A stretch of 64,000 nucleotides of DNA from Pseudomonas rustica (GCF_018336155.1 NZ_JAGYHF010000006.1:62001-126000), one strand, 5' to 3'; numbered from the stretch's first letter, positions 28,085-37,576 are shown. A program made the numbers and translations. The notes: a model not told the origin generated them from the letters alone.

Positions 28085-29140
28085 TCAGACGGCGGCGTTG
28101 TAGAACTGCTCGCTGCTCTTCTGCTCCACCAGCGCCTGCTCGATCGCGGCCTGGTGAACCTCGTCGGCATGCTCTTCACGCGCTTCCGGCTGGATGCCCA
28201 GACGTGCAAACAATTGCATGTCCTTGTCCGCCTGCGGGTTGGCGGTGGTCAGCAGTTTGTCGCCGTAGAAAATCGAGTTGGCACCGGCGAAGAACGCGAG
28301 GGCCTGCATCTGCTCATTCATCGCTTCGCGGCCAGCGGACAGGCGCACGTGGGATTGCGGCATGAGGATGCGCGCCACCGCGAGCATGCGGATAAAGTCG
28401 AACGGGTCGATGTCTTCGGCGTTTTCCAGCGGCGTGCCGGCGACTTTCACCAGCATGTTGATCGGCACCGATTCCGGATGCTCTGGCAGGTTGGCCAGTT
28501 GAATCAGCAGATTGGCGCGATCGTCCAGCGACTCGCCCATGCCGAGAATCCCGCCCGAGCAGATCTTCATCCCCGACTCACGCACGTAGGCCAGCGTTTG
28601 CAGGCGCTCGCTGTAAGTGCGGGTGGTGATGATGCTGCCGTAGAACTCAGGCGACGTGTCGAGGTTGTGGTTGTAGTAATCGAGGCCGGCCTTGGCCAGC
28701 GCTTCGGTCTGATCCTGATCGAGACGGCCGAGGGTCATGCAGGTTTCTAGGCCCATGGCTTTCACGCCTTCAACCATTTTCAGCACGTACGGCATGTCTT
28801 TCGCCGACGGATGTTTCCACGCCGCGCCCATGCAGAACCGCGTTGAGCCGATGGCCTTGGCGCGCGCCGCCTCTTCGAGAACTTTCTGCACTTCCATCAG
28901 CTTTTCTTTTTCAAGACCGGTGTTGTAGTGACCGGACTGCGGGCAGTACTTGCAGTCTTCCGGGCAGGCGCCGGTCTTGATCGACAACAGGGTCGAGACC
29001 TGCACGCGGTTGGCGTTGAAATGCGCGCGGTGCACCGTTTGCGCCTGGAACAGCAAGTCGTTGAAGGGCTGTACGAAGAGTGCTCTGACTTCGGCCAGAG
29101 ACCAGTCGTGACGCAGGGTGGCGGTGGTGCTCGCGCTCAT
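28085..29140 (-). CDS. bioB: Biotin synthase BioB
   Basis: Radical SAM sulfur-insertion enzyme that converts dethiobiotin to biotin. It is 351 residues long; the SAM-cluster cysteines are Cys59, Cys63 and Cys66 in [14 protein letters not shown]. Residues for the second cluster are seen in [10 protein letters not shown] and LETCMTLG. The ATG at 29140 has AAGGA upstream. As first gene of the operon it has a promoter with a perfect TTGACA at 29243-29238 that lies inside a BirA-type operator, so biotin should repress the operon. Confidence 0.97.
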   Translation of the reverse strand: MSASTTATLRHDWSLAEVRALFVQPFNDLLFQAQTVHRAHFNANRVQVSTLLSIKTGACPEDCKYCPQSGHYNTGLEKEKLMEVQKVLEEAARAKAIGSTRFCMGAAWKHPSAKDMPYVLKMVEGVKAMGLETCMTLGRLDQDQTEALAKAGLDYYNHNLDTSPEFYGSIITTRTYSERLQTLAYVRESGMKICSGGILGMGESLDDRANLLIQLANLPEHPESVPINMLVKVAGTPLENAEDIDPFDFIRMLAVARILMPQSHVRLSAGREAMNEQMQALAFFAGANSIFYGDKLLTTANPQADKDMQLFARLGIQPEAREEHADEVHQAAIEQALVEQKSSEQFYNAAV

Positions 29141-29214
29141 GGGTAATTCCTTGGTTATGCTTGGTTCGCGACTGAGGAAACGGAATACCCACAGGCGCTA
29201 CACGGATGTTCGGC

Positions 29215-29243
29215 ATATTTAAGGAAGAGTCATGCGCTGTCAA
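29215..29243 (-). promoter_or_regulatory. Predicted bioB promoter
   Basis: On the minus strand a perfect -35 TTGACA (29243-29238) is followed, 17 bases on, by AAATAT (29220-29215) as a weak -10. Transcription would start near 29208, about 68 bases before the bioB ATG. The -35 is part of the BirA-type operator at 29238-29268. Confidence 0.6.
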
Positions 29244-29972
29244 CCACGATACAAAGGCTCGGTTTACATCTGTTTAAAAAACGCACAGACATGTTTGTTG
29301 TGCGATGAGGCCGCAGAAGCAGAAATGCCAATTTGCGTCGCTTGCGAAACTGAGCTGCCGTGGCTCGGAGACCACTGCGTCACCTGTGCATTGCCGCTGG
29401 CCGCAGCGGGCCTGACCTGCGGCGAGTGCCTGCTAGAGCCGCCGGCGTTCGAACAGGTCGTGGTGCCGTGGCTGTATGGCTTCCCGGTCGACAGTTTGAT
29501 TACGCGTTTTAAACACAACGCGAAATGGCCGTTTGGCCACTTGCTCGCCGACGTTCTCGGGCAATACCTGCAACATCGCTTCGAAGAGGACTTGCCGAGG
29601 CCGGATGTGTTGTTGCCGGTGCCGCTGGCGAAACAGCGCTTGCGTCAACGGGGCTTCAATCAGGCGGCGATGCTGGCGCGATGGTTGAGCGCATCGCTGG
29701 ATTTGCCCTGTGAGGAACGGATGCTGCACAGGGTGCAAAACACCAGCGCCCAGCAGGATCTGGACGCCAAAGCGCGCAAACGTAATTTGCGTGAAGCGTT
29801 CAGTCTGGATCCTGACGCCAATGTCCAAGGCCGACATCTGGCGTTGGTCGATGATGTGCTGACCACCGGCGCCACGGCCCAAGCGTTAGCCCGATTATTA
29901 ATGAATGCCGGCGCTGCAAGAGTTGACGTCTACTGCCTCGCCCGCACGCCAAAACCCGGTCACCAAACCTGA
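29232..29972 (+). CDS. comF: ComF family phosphoribosyltransferase-like protein
   Basis: ComF/GntX family protein (246 residues), related to the ComFC competence factor and to GntX. Four CxxC pairs at 21/24, 35/38, 49/52 and 63/66 suggest a zinc-binding N-terminus. The C-terminal half is a type I phosphoribosyltransferase fold with the PRPP loop LVDDVLTTGATA. The family helps bring transforming DNA through the membrane in other bacteria; its biochemistry is unsettled. It is divergent from bioB, and the first 13 codons overlap the BirA-type operator, so the start could be later, though the first 20 residues look plausible. RBS: AAGGAAGAG. Confidence 0.85.
   Translation: MRCQPRYKGSVYICLKNAQTCLLCDEAAEAEMPICVACETELPWLGDHCVTCALPLAAAGLTCGECLLEPPAFEQVVVPWLYGFPVDSLITRFKHNAKWPFGHLLADVLGQYLQHRFEEDLPRPDVLLPVPLAKQRLRQRGFNQAAMLARWLSASLDLPCEERMLHRVQNTSAQQDLDAKARKRNLREAFSLDPDANVQGRHLALVDDVLTTGATAQALARLLMNAGAARVDVYCLARTPKPGHQT
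29238..29268. promoter_or_regulatory. BirA-type biotin operator
   Basis: TGTCAACC (29238-29245), 15 bases, GGTTTACA (29261-29268). The proteobacterial BirA consensus is TGTAAACC-N14/15-GGTTTACA, so 15 of 16 positions match. The one mismatch creates the TTGACA -35 of bioB on the other strand. The operator also covers codons 3-13 of comF. Confidence 0.75.
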
Positions 29973-29982
29973 CCCACCCCCC

Positions 29983-30074
29983 GTAGGAGCAAGGCTTGCC
30001 CGCGAAGGCGTCAGCACAGGCGACACATTTATTGCATCTGACAGACCGCCTTCGCGAGCAAGCTCTGCTCCTAC
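29983..30074. repeat. Paired REP element, class 2
   Basis: GTAGGAGCAAGGCTTGCCCG at 29983-30009 faces an imperfect inverse ending CTGCTCCTAC at 30074. It occupies the gap between comF and the ModE-type gene. A close copy lies at 32897-32968 and a half copy at 590-614. Confidence 0.88.
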
Positions 30075-30154
30075 AAGAGCGGTGCTGGGCTTGACTCTCG
30101 CGTGGCAAGCAGCCAACTTCACTCCCCACCGCCACGGCTAAAAAGCACCCCTTC

Positions 30155-30919
30155 ATGTCCATGCCTTCCCTGCTCTCCCAGCACATCGTCCGTCGTCCGC
30201 AGCGTATCGCCCTGCTGCAACACATCGCCGAACAAGGCTCGATCACCCGCGCCGCAAAAAGCGCCGGTCTGAGCTACAAAGCCGCGTGGGACGCCATTGA
30301 TGAGCTGAACAATCTGGCGCAGAAACCGTTGGTCGAACGTGCCGTTGGTGGCAAGGGCGGCGGTGGCGCCAAGCTGTCCAGCGAAGGCGAACGCGTGCTG
30401 CGCCTGTATCAAAAGCTGCAAGCCTTGCAGGCGCAGGTGCTGGAAGCGGCGGAAGACGCCAGCGATCTCGATCTGCTCGGCCGATTGATGCTGCGAACCA
30501 GCGCGCGCAATCAGTTGCACGGCAAAGTCATCGCCATCGAAGCGCAGGGCCGCAATGACCTGATCCGTCTTGAACTGGCCGAAGGCCTGTGCCTCGACGC
30601 ACAGATCACCCACGACAGCACCGTGCACCTTGAACTGCAAAACGGCACCGAAGTGGTCGCGCTGATCAAGGCCGGCTGGCTGGAATTGCTCACCGCTGAA
30701 CAATCTGCAACGCCGGGACACAATCTCCTCACCGGCACCATCGAAGCGATCCTTGACGCCGAAGACGGCCCGAGTGAAGTGCGAATCTCACTGCCCAACG
30801 GCCACACACTCTGCGCGCTGGCTGAGCCGATGGATCTGCGCACCCGTGGGCTGACCGTCGAACAACCGGTGCAGGTGCAGTTCTCGCCGTCGAATGTGTT
30901 GATCGGCACGCCGCTCTAA
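30155..30919 (+). CDS. modE: ModE-type molybdate-responsive regulator
   Basis: Regulator with an N-terminal LysR-like winged HTH (about 12-70; ITRAAKSAGLSYKAAWDAI) and two C-terminal Mop/TOBE domains (about 115-185 and 190-254) that would bind molybdate. The linker KGGGGAKLSSEGERVL is typical of ModE. Length is 254 residues, close to the 260 of E. coli ModE. No modABC genes are in the window, so the target is not shown. An in-frame ATG two codons downstream is an alternative start. It stands alone between comF and phoX. Confidence 0.88.
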   Translation: MSMPSLLSQHIVRRPQRIALLQHIAEQGSITRAAKSAGLSYKAAWDAIDELNNLAQKPLVERAVGGKGGGGAKLSSEGERVLRLYQKLQALQAQVLEAAEDASDLDLLGRLMLRTSARNQLHGKVIAIEAQGRNDLIRLELAEGLCLDAQITHDSTVHLELQNGTEVVALIKAGWLELLTAEQSATPGHNLLTGTIEAILDAEDGPSEVRISLPNGHTLCALAEPMDLRTRGLTVEQPVQVQFSPSNVLIGTPL

Positions 30920-30988
30920 ATCGAGCCTGCAACAAAAACGTCATAGACCCTGATTAAGGTGGCTGCCAAACCAAGCAGGGAGCCTGAC

Positions 30989-32890
30989 GTGAGCCTATTA
31001 GAAGAAAACCAATCCACTGACCTGGAAAAAATGGTCGGCCTCAGCCGTCGCGGCTTCATCAGCGCCGGCGCGTTGTGCGGCGCGGCGATGTTCCTTGGCG
31101 GTAACCTGCTGAGCCGCAGCGTGCTGGCCGCCAGCGTCAGCGCCGGCAATAGCAGCCTGCTCGGTTTCGACAGCATTCCCGCCGCGACCAGCGACGTCAT
31201 CAGCCTGCCCAAAGGCTACAAGTCTTCGGTGCTGATCAGTTGGGGCCAGCCGCTGAGCAAGAACGGCCCGGCCTTTGACCCGAGTGGCAACGGCAGCGCC
31301 GCCGCACAGGAAGTGCAGTTCGGCGACAACAACGACGGCATGAGCCTGTTCGCCTTCCCCGACGACAAAAACCGCGCGCTGATGGCGATCAACAACGAAT
31401 ACACCAACTATCGCTACCTCTACCCGCACGGCGGCATGCCGCAGTCGGCCGAAGAAGTGCGCAAGGCACTGGCCTGTGAAGGCGTGTCGGTGATTGAAGT
31501 GCAGCGCAAGAGTGGTCAATGGCAGTTCGTTCAGGGCTCGCGCTACAACCGCCGCATTCACGGCAACTCGCCGTTGCGCATTGGCGGCCCGGCGGCTGGT
31601 CACGAGTTGCTGAAAACCAGCGCCGACCCGAGCGGCAAAAAAGTCCTCGGCACCTTCCAGAATTGCGCCAACGGCAAAACGCCGTGGGGCACTTACCTGA
31701 CCTGCGAAGAGAACTTCACCGACTGCTTCGGCAGCAGCAACGCCGAGCTGAAATTCGACGCCGCGCAAAAACGCTACGGCGTGGTCGCCACCAGCAAAGA
31801 GATCAACTGGCACCCGCACGATCCGCGCTTCGACATGGCGAAGAATCCCAACGAGCTCAACCGTCACGGCTGGGTGGTCGAGATCGATCCGTTCGATCCG
31901 CAATCGACACCGGTCAAACGCACCGCGCTGGGCCGCTTCAAACATGAAAACGCGGCACTGGCGGAAACCGCTGACGGCCACGCCGTGGTGTACATGGGCG
32001 ACGACGAGCGCGGCGAGTTCATCTACAAATTCGTCAGCCGCGACAAGATCAACCACCGCAACGCCAAGGCCAATCGCGACATTCTCGATCACGGCACTTT
32101 GTACGTAGCCAAGTTCGACGCCGGCGACAGTAACCCCGACCACCCGAAAGGCCAGGGCCAGTGGATCGAACTGAGCCACGGCAAAAACGGCATCGACGCC
32201 AGCAGCGGTTTTGCCGATCAGGCCGAAGTGCTGATTCACGCGCGCCTCGCCGCCAGTGTCGTCGGTGCCACGCGCATGGATCGCCCGGAGTGGATCGTCG
32301 TCAGCCCCAAGGACGGCCAGGTTTATTGCACCCTGACCAACAACGCCAAACGTGGCGAAGACGGGCAACCGGTGGGCGGGCCGAACCCGCGTGAGAAGAA
32401 TGTCTACGGGCAGATTCTGCGCTGGCGCACCGACCGTGATGATCACGGCTCGAACACCTTCGCCTGGGATCTGTTTGTGGTCGCCGGCAATCCGGGTGTG
32501 CACGCCGGGACGCCGAAGGGCGGTTCGTCGAACATCACTCCGCAGAACATGTTCAACAGCCCCGATGGTTTGGGTTTTGACGATGCCGGGCGCTTGTGGA
32601 TTCTGACTGACGGCGACTCGAGCAACGCCGGGGATTTTGCCGGAATGGGCAATAACCAGATGTTGTGCGCCGATCCTGTGACCGGTGAGATTCGCCGGTT
32701 TATGGTCGGGCCGATTGGTTGTGAGGTGACGGGGATCAGCTTCTCGCCGGATCAGAAGACGCTGTTTGTCGGGATTCAGCATCCGGGGGAGAACGGTGGG
32801 TCGACGTTCCCGGAGCATTTGCCGAATGGCAAACCGCGGTCGTCGGTGATGGCGATTTCCCGTGAGGATGGCGGGATCGTCGGCGCCTGA
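30989..32890 (+). CDS. phoX: PhoX-type alkaline phosphatase, Tat-exported
   Basis: Calcium-dependent phosphatase of the PhoX family, which hydrolyses phosphomonoesters in the periplasm or outside the cell. The GTG at 30989 follows AGGGAG and starts the protein with (M)SLLEENQSTDLEKM; 633 residues. The twin-arginine signal SRRGFISAGALCGAAMF lies at 19-35, followed by an Ala-rich cleavage region. Calcium/iron ligand segments include NNEYTNYRYL, TCEENFTDCFG and the Asp/Glu-rich YMGDDERGEFIYKF. It is monocistronic, with REP elements downstream. No convincing Pho box was found upstream. Confidence 0.92.
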   Translation: MSLLEENQSTDLEKMVGLSRRGFISAGALCGAAMFLGGNLLSRSVLAASVSAGNSSLLGFDSIPAATSDVISLPKGYKSSVLISWGQPLSKNGPAFDPSGNGSAAAQEVQFGDNNDGMSLFAFPDDKNRALMAINNEYTNYRYLYPHGGMPQSAEEVRKALACEGVSVIEVQRKSGQWQFVQGSRYNRRIHGNSPLRIGGPAAGHELLKTSADPSGKKVLGTFQNCANGKTPWGTYLTCEENFTDCFGSSNAELKFDAAQKRYGVVATSKEINWHPHDPRFDMAKNPNELNRHGWVVEIDPFDPQSTPVKRTALGRFKHENAALAETADGHAVVYMGDDERGEFIYKFVSRDKINHRNAKANRDILDHGTLYVAKFDAGDSNPDHPKGQGQWIELSHGKNGIDASSGFADQAEVLIHARLAASVVGATRMDRPEWIVVSPKDGQVYCTLTNNAKRGEDGQPVGGPNPREKNVYGQILRWRTDRDDHGSNTFAWDLFVVAGNPGVHAGTPKGGSSNITPQNMFNSPDGLGFDDAGRLWILTDGDSSNAGDFAGMGNNQMLCADPVTGEIRRFMVGPIGCEVTGISFSPDQKTLFVGIQHPGENGGSTFPEHLPNGKPRSSVMAISREDGGIVGA

Positions 32891-32896
32891 GCCAAT

Positions 32897-32968
32897 GCCT
32901 TCGCGGGCAAGCCTTGCTCCTACGGGTCTTGCGCCTGATCTGTAGGAGCAAGGCTTGCCCGCGATAGC
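32897..32968. repeat. Paired REP element, class 2
   Basis: GCCTTCGCGGGCAAGCCTTG at 32897-32923 faces GTAGGAGCAAGGCTTGCCCG at 32942-32968, nearly perfect inverses with an 18-base loop. It lies between phoX and srkA. Confidence 0.9.
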
Positions 32969-33057
32969 GTCAGCCCAGACACCAACCCCCTAAGGGCCTG
33001 CCATCTGCGCTACCATGCTGGGCCGGACGCGGCAGCCTGCTGCGCGCAGGAGTCAGC

Positions 33058-34032
33058 ATGGCCCACCCGTTTGAAACCCTCACACCCGATCTCGTGCTCG
33101 ATGCCGTTGAAAGCATCGGCTTCCTCAGTGATGCGCGCATTCTGGCGCTCAACAGCTACGAGAACCGCGTCTATCAGGTCGGCATCGAAGACTCCGAACC
33201 GCTGATCGCCAAGTTCTACCGCCCGCAACGCTGGACCAACGAAGCCATCCTCGAAGAACACAAATTCACCTTCGAGCTGGCCGACGTCGACATCCCGGTG
33301 GTTGCACCCATGATCCACAACGGCGAAACCCTGCACGAACACGCCGGTTTCCGCTTCACCCTGTTTCCGCGTCGTGGCGGCCGGGCGCCGGAGCCGGGCA
33401 ATCTTGATCAGCTGTATCGCCTCGGCCAGTTGCTCGGGCGCATTCACGCGGTCGGCGCGACCAAACCGTTCGAACACCGCGAAGCGCTGGGCGTACAGAA
33501 CTTCGGCCACGCCTCGCTGAACACCTTGCTCGAAGGCAATTTCATTCCGAAAAGTTTGCTGCCGGCTTATGAGTCGGTGGCCCGCGATCTGCTCAAGCGT
33601 GTCGAGGATGTCTACGCCGCGACGCCGCACCAGAACATCCGCATGCACGGCGATTGCCACCCCGGCAACATGATGTGCCGCGACGAGATGTTCCACATCG
33701 TCGACCTCGACGACTGCCGCATGGGCCCGGCGGTGCAGGACATCTGGATGATGCTCGCCGGCGACCGTCAGGAATGCCTCGGGCAGTTATCGGAATTGAT
33801 GGATGGCTACAACGAATTTCACGATTTCGACCCGCGCGAACTGGCGCTGATCGAACCGCTGCGCGCCTTGCGTCTGATGCACTACAGCGCGTGGCTGGCA
33901 CGACGCTGGGATGACCCGGCGTTCCCGCACAGTTTCCCGTGGTTCGGCACCGAGCGTTATTGGGGCGATCAGGTGTTGGCGTTGCGCGAACAACTGTCAG
34001 CGCTTAATGAAGAGCCGCTGAAGTTGTTCTGA
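33058..34032 (+). CDS. srkA: Stress-response serine/threonine kinase SrkA (YihE/RdoA)
   Basis: Protein kinase of the aminoglycoside-phosphotransferase-like fold, 324 residues, equivalent to E. coli SrkA (YihE), which protects stressed cells from programmed death in work on E. coli. The N-lobe nucleotide region reads NSYENRVYQVGIED and IAKFYRP; the catalytic loop HGDCHPGNMM (Brenner motif) and the DFG-like VDLDDCRMGP follow at about 197-225. The RBS AGGAG precedes the ATG. No dsbA lies downstream, unlike in E. coli. It converges on mtgA. Confidence 0.92.
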   Translation: MAHPFETLTPDLVLDAVESIGFLSDARILALNSYENRVYQVGIEDSEPLIAKFYRPQRWTNEAILEEHKFTFELADVDIPVVAPMIHNGETLHEHAGFRFTLFPRRGGRAPEPGNLDQLYRLGQLLGRIHAVGATKPFEHREALGVQNFGHASLNTLLEGNFIPKSLLPAYESVARDLLKRVEDVYAATPHQNIRMHGDCHPGNMMCRDEMFHIVDLDDCRMGPAVQDIWMMLAGDRQECLGQLSELMDGYNEFHDFDPRELALIEPLRALRLMHYSAWLARRWDDPAFPHSFPWFGTERYWGDQVLALREQLSALNEEPLKLF

Positions 34033-34044
34033 CACAGGAAAAAA

Positions 34045-34767
34045 TCAGCGCGCCCACGGTGCCTTGCGCGAATCGTTGAGACCCAGCAGATAGCTGTCGC
34101 CACCCAACTGGCTCATCTGCTGGCGAATCCAGCCGGCGCGGCGCGACACGTAAGCGGTCGGATGGCTGGCGCTCCACACGCGCGGATTCGGTAGCACCGC
34201 CGCCAGATAACTCGCCTGCTGGCGGGACAGCGACTTGGCGCTCACGCCGAAATGATGACGGGCGGCAGCTTCGGCGCCGAACACACCGTCATCCCACTCG
34301 ACGCTGTTCAGGTACACCTCAAGAATCCGCTGCTTGGGCCAGAACACCTCGATCAACGCGGTGAACCAGGCTTCGAGGCCTTTGCGCAGATAACTGCGCC
34401 CGGCCCACAGAAACAGGTTTTTCGACACTTGCTGGCTCAAGGTGCTGGCGCCACGAATCGAGCCGCCGAGTTCGTTGTGCGCCAGTGCGGCCTGAATTGC
34501 GCTGAAATCAAAACCCCAGTGCTCGGGGAATTTCTGATCCTCGCCGGCCATGACCGCGACTTTGAGATCGTCGGAGATCTCGTCCCACGGCTTCCACGTG
34601 CGTTGCAGATCAATCGGCTCGCCGTCGACCCACGACTCGACCTTGCGCTCGACCATCAGCGCCGTGCCCGGCGGCGGTACGAAACGAAAGATCAGCACCA
34701 GCACAATGCTGCCGCCCGCGAACCAGAGCAGGGCCTTCGTAAGACGACGGAAAATTGTACGCAGCAT
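34045..34767 (-). CDS. mtgA: Monofunctional peptidoglycan transglycosylase MtgA
   Basis: GT51-family enzyme that polymerises lipid II into glycan strands at the inner membrane. One N-terminal membrane helix at about 10-30 precedes the catalytic domain. The catalytic Glu76 sits in AGEDQKFPEHWGFD, and the conserved GASTLSQQVSKNLFLW and KQRILEVYLNSVEW motifs follow. It is 240 residues, a normal length, without a transpeptidase domain. It is divergent from the DUF423 gene across 74 bases. Confidence 0.95.
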   Translation of the reverse strand: MLRTIFRRLTKALLWFAGGSIVLVLIFRFVPPPGTALMVERKVESWVDGEPIDLQRTWKPWDEISDDLKVAVMAGEDQKFPEHWGFDFSAIQAALAHNELGGSIRGASTLSQQVSKNLFLWAGRSYLRKGLEAWFTALIEVFWPKQRILEVYLNSVEWDDGVFGAEAAARHHFGVSAKSLSRQQASYLAAVLPNPRVWSASHPTAYVSRRAGWIRQQMSQLGGDSYLLGLNDSRKAPWAR

Positions 34768-34841
34768 AGAGATGGCTTGGCCGAACCCGTGGAGCGGGCC
34801 ATTATACAGACCCTGCCGATCGAGTCTGACTGGAGTTCTTC

Positions 34842-35222
34842 ATGTTGCGTGGCTTTCTGCTGCTGGCCGCTTTCTTTGGTTTTACCGGTGTCGCGCTGGG
34901 CGCATTCGCCGCCCACGGCCTGAAAAACCGTCTGACGCCGGAATATCTGGCGATTTTCCACACCGGCGTTACCTATCAACTGGTGCACACCCTGGCGTTG
35001 TTCGGCGTCGCGCTGCTGGCCACGCAGATTCAGGGCCGACTGGTCGCCTGGGCCGGCGTGTCCTTCACTGTCGGCATTCTGCTGTTCTCCGGCAGCCTGT
35101 ACGTGCTGACCACCACCGGCATCAGCAAGCTCGGCATCATCACCCCGTTCGGCGGCCTCGCCTTCCTGATCGGCTGGCTGTGCCTGGGCCTCGCCGCCTG
35201 GCGCTTGCAACTGACCGCTTGA
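34842..35222 (+). CDS. DUF423 family inner-membrane protein (YgdD-like)
   Basis: Membrane protein of 126 residues with about four helices. It opens MLRGFLLLAAFFGFTGVALGAFAAHGLK, with the family motif GAFAAHGLK at 20-28 followed by LTPEYLAIFHTGVTYQLVHT. The function of DUF423 proteins is not established. RBS GGAG is present before the ATG. It lies upstream of thiS-thiG with 71 bases between, so joint transcription is possible but unproven. Confidence 0.9.
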   Translation: MLRGFLLLAAFFGFTGVALGAFAAHGLKNRLTPEYLAIFHTGVTYQLVHTLALFGVALLATQIQGRLVAWAGVSFTVGILLFSGSLYVLTTTGISKLGIITPFGGLAFLIGWLCLGLAAWRLQLTA

Positions 35223-35293
35223 CGCTTGGTGCTGACCTTTAGGTCATGATCGGGCTAGAATGCCAGCCCCTAAAAATGATGGCGGCATTGCGC

Positions 35294-35494
35294 ATGCGCA
35301 TTCAGTTGAACGGCGAATCCCTTGAACTGCCCGACGGTGAAACCGTTGCGGCCCTGATCACCCGTCTGGAACTGACCGGACGCCGGGTGGCAGTTGAACT
35401 CAATCTGGATATCGTCCCGCGCAGCCAGCATGCCGACACCACGCTCAACGACGGTGACAACGTCGAAGTCGTGCACGCCATCGGCGGCGGCTAA
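35294..35494 (+). CDS. thiS: Sulfur carrier protein ThiS
   Basis: Ubiquitin-like sulfur carrier for thiamin thiazole synthesis; its C-terminal Gly-Gly is thiocarboxylated by ThiF-type enzymes and donates sulfur to ThiG. The ATG at 35294 gives 66 residues ([20 protein letters not shown] to HAIGGG). Alternative in-frame ATGs at 35276 and 35279 would add a few residues; none has a good RBS, so the start is uncertain. thiG follows after 60 bases. Confidence 0.93.
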   Translation: MRIQLNGESLELPDGETVAALITRLELTGRRVAVELNLDIVPRSQHADTTLNDGDNVEVVHAIGGG

Positions 35495-35554
35495 GCGGGC
35501 GGCCCGTAAGGGCACAGAATTCTGCAAGACCCTCACTCCTAAAGAGGATTCCCC

Positions 35555-36349
35555 ATGAGCATCGTTCGTAGCGACAAGCCTTTTGTGCTGGCCGGTCGTA
35601 CTTACCAGTCGCGTTTGCTGGTTGGTACCGGCAAGTACCGTGACATGGAAGAAACCCGTCAGGCTATCGAAGCCTCGGGTGCCGAGATCGTCACCTTCGC
35701 CGTGCGCCGCACCAACCTCGGTCAGATCGAAGGCGAGCCGAACCTGCTCGACGTGTTGTCGCCGGAGCGCTACACCTTCCTGCCGAACACCGCCGGTTGC
35801 TACGACGCCATCGAAGCCGTGCGCACCTGCCGCCTGGCCCGTGAGTTGCTCGACGGTCACAACCTGGTGAAGCTGGAAGTCCTGGCTGACCAGAAGACCC
35901 TGTTCCCTAACGTCATCGAAACCCTCAAGGCTGCCGAAACGCTGGTCAAGGAAGGTTTCGACGTGATGGTGTACACCAGCGATGACCCGATCATCGCCCG
36001 TCAACTGGCAGAAATCGGCTGCATCGCGGTGATGCCGCTGGCCGGTCTGATCGGTTCCGGTCTGGGCATCTGCAACCCGTACAACCTGCAGATCATCCTC
36101 GAAGAAGCCAAGATCCCTGTGTTGGTCGATGCCGGTGTCGGCACTGCGTCCGACGCAACCATCGCCATGGAACTGGGTTGTGATGCGGTGCTGATGAACT
36201 CGGCCATCGCCCACGCCCAGCAGCCGGTGATGATGGCTGAAGCCATGAAACACGCCATCGTTGCAGGCCGTCTGGCCTACCTCGCTGGCCGTATGCCGAA
36301 AAAACTCTATGCCAGCGCCTCTTCGCCGCTGGATGGTCTGATCAAGTAA
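35555..36349 (+). CDS. thiG: Thiazole synthase ThiG
   Basis: TIM-barrel enzyme that builds the thiazole phosphate of thiamin from 1-deoxy-D-xylulose 5-phosphate, dehydroglycine and ThiS-thiocarboxylate. The Schiff-base lysine is Lys106 in NLVKLEVL; phosphate-binding segments [12 protein letters not shown] and [12 protein letters not shown] are clear. 264 residues is typical. Strong RBS (AGAGGA). It lies between thiS and trmB with only 9 bases to the latter, forming a thiS-thiG-trmB unit as in other pseudomonads. Confidence 0.96.
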   Translation: MSIVRSDKPFVLAGRTYQSRLLVGTGKYRDMEETRQAIEASGAEIVTFAVRRTNLGQIEGEPNLLDVLSPERYTFLPNTAGCYDAIEAVRTCRLARELLDGHNLVKLEVLADQKTLFPNVIETLKAAETLVKEGFDVMVYTSDDPIIARQLAEIGCIAVMPLAGLIGSGLGICNPYNLQIILEEAKIPVLVDAGVGTASDATIAMELGCDAVLMNSAIAHAQQPVMMAEAMKHAIVAGRLAYLAGRMPKKLYASASSPLDGLIK

Positions 36350-36358
36350 GAGCCATTG

Positions 36359-37084
36359 ATGACTGAATCGAACGACACGCCTATCCAGACGGAAGAAGGC
36401 GACGAGCGCCAACACCGCCGCATCAAGAGCTTCGTGATGCGCGCCGGGCGCATGACCGAAGGCCAGCAAAAAGGTCTGGATCAAGGCACCCCGCTGTTCG
36501 TGCTGCCGCTGGCCGACGCGCCGGTGGATTACGATCAAGTGTTCGGCCGTTCGGCACCGCGCTCGCTGGAGATCGGTTTCGGCATGGGCCACTCGCTGCT
36601 GGAAATGGCTGCGGCGGCGCCGGATCAGGATTTCATTGGCGTTGAGGTTCACCGTCCGGGTGTCGGCGCGCTGCTCAATGGCGTGCTGACCCAAGGCCTG
36701 ACCAACCTGCGGGTCTACGATTGCGATGCGATCGAAGTGCTCAATCGCTGCATCGCCGACAACAGCCTCGATCGCCTGATGCTGTTCTTCCCGGATCCGT
36801 GGCACAAGAGCCGCCACCACAAGCGTCGTATCGTTCAGGCCTCGTTCGCTGAACTGGTGCGCAGCAAGTTGAAGGTCGGCGGCATTCTGCACATGGCCAC
36901 CGACTGGGAACCGTACGCTGAATACATGCTGGAAGTGATGAACGTCGCCCCGGGCTACCGTAACCTCGCCGAAGACGGCAAGTGCGTACCCCGCCCTGCC
37001 GAACGCCCGATCACCAAGTTCGAACGCCGCGGCGAACGTCTTGGCCACGGCGTGTGGGACCTGAAGTTCGAAAAACTGTCCTAA
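36359..37084 (+). CDS. trmB: tRNA (guanine-N7-)-methyltransferase TrmB
   Basis: SAM-dependent enzyme that makes m7G46 in the variable loop of tRNAs. It has 241 residues. The SAM-binding motif [15 protein letters not shown] and the family signature [18 protein letters not shown] are both clear, as is the C-terminal [12 protein letters not shown]. The ATG at 36359 is preferred to the TTG one codon earlier. It closely follows thiG; a nested 106-base repeat lies just downstream. Confidence 0.96.
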   Translation: MTESNDTPIQTEEGDERQHRRIKSFVMRAGRMTEGQQKGLDQGTPLFVLPLADAPVDYDQVFGRSAPRSLEIGFGMGHSLLEMAAAAPDQDFIGVEVHRPGVGALLNGVLTQGLTNLRVYDCDAIEVLNRCIADNSLDRLMLFFPDPWHKSRHHKRRIVQASFAELVRSKLKVGGILHMATDWEPYAEYMLEVMNVAPGYRNLAEDGKCVPRPAERPITKFERRGERLGHGVWDLKFEKLS

Positions 37085-37096
37085 GCATCACGCGAT

Positions 37097-37202
37097 GATC
37101 GTTCCCACGCTCTGCGTGGGAATGCTGCCCGGGACGCTCTGCGTCCCACAGCGGACGCAGAGCGTCCATTGAGGCATTCCCACGCGGAGCATGGGAACGA
37201 TC
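37097..37202. repeat. Nested palindromic repeat, class 5
   Basis: Outer arms GATCGTTCCCA / TGGGAACGATC enclose inner hairpins built from CACGC-CTGCGTG and GGACGC-GCGTCC units. A near-identical element lies at 41674-41778. It is not related to the REP classes with GTAGGAG cores. It fills the gap between the convergent trmB and DUF3392 genes. Confidence 0.88.
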
Positions 37203-37218
37203 AAAAGCGGCCGAAAGA

Positions 37219-37542
37219 TCAGCGGCGGTCGGCGACTACGCCGATGAGGACGAGGACTACCAACAGCACTGGCGCCAAGCTGTAGTTGTTGAACTGGCTC
37301 AAGCCTTTGATCACCCACGGTGTCGCGTAGATCAGCGCCGCGCCGCTGCCGATCACGCACAGCAGCGCCATCAGCGGTACGCGCAAAGCGCCGGCGATGC
37401 TGCCCAGACGTTGCTCGACCCAGCCTTTGAAGTCGGCGCCGAAAAGCACCAGCAGGCAACCCACCAGCGCCAGGGCGATTTCCGAGAGGTTGCTGCGGCT
37501 CCAGCGGGAGACGGTGGCGAGCAGGTCGAGTATCAAATCCAT
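37219..37542 (-). CDS. DUF3392 family membrane protein
   Basis: Small inner-membrane protein of 107 residues, opening MDLILDLLATVSRWSRSNLS. Three hydrophobic helices follow (about 20-38, 54-75, 86-104). It belongs to DUF3392, which has no known function. It lies 34 bases downstream of hemW in the same orientation and could be the last gene of the metX-metW-DUF4426-rdgB-hemW run. Confidence 0.85.
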   Translation of the reverse strand: MDLILDLLATVSRWSRSNLSEIALALVGCLLVLFGADFKGWVEQRLGSIAGALRVPLMALLCVIGSGAALIYATPWVIKGLSQFNNYSLAPVLLVVLVLIGVVADRR

Positions 37543-37576
37543 GGTTTTTCCTTAGGGCTGCCGTTGGGCGTTGGGC

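Noticed and set aside
30938..30957. Possible Pho box before phoX (ACGTCAT half-site)
   Set aside because: Only one half-site is recognisable; the second seven bases match the consensus at two positions.
35270..37048. 592-codon minus-strand frame across thiS, thiG and trmB
   Set aside because: Same artefact; all three sense genes have clear family motifs and ribosome sites or conserved order.
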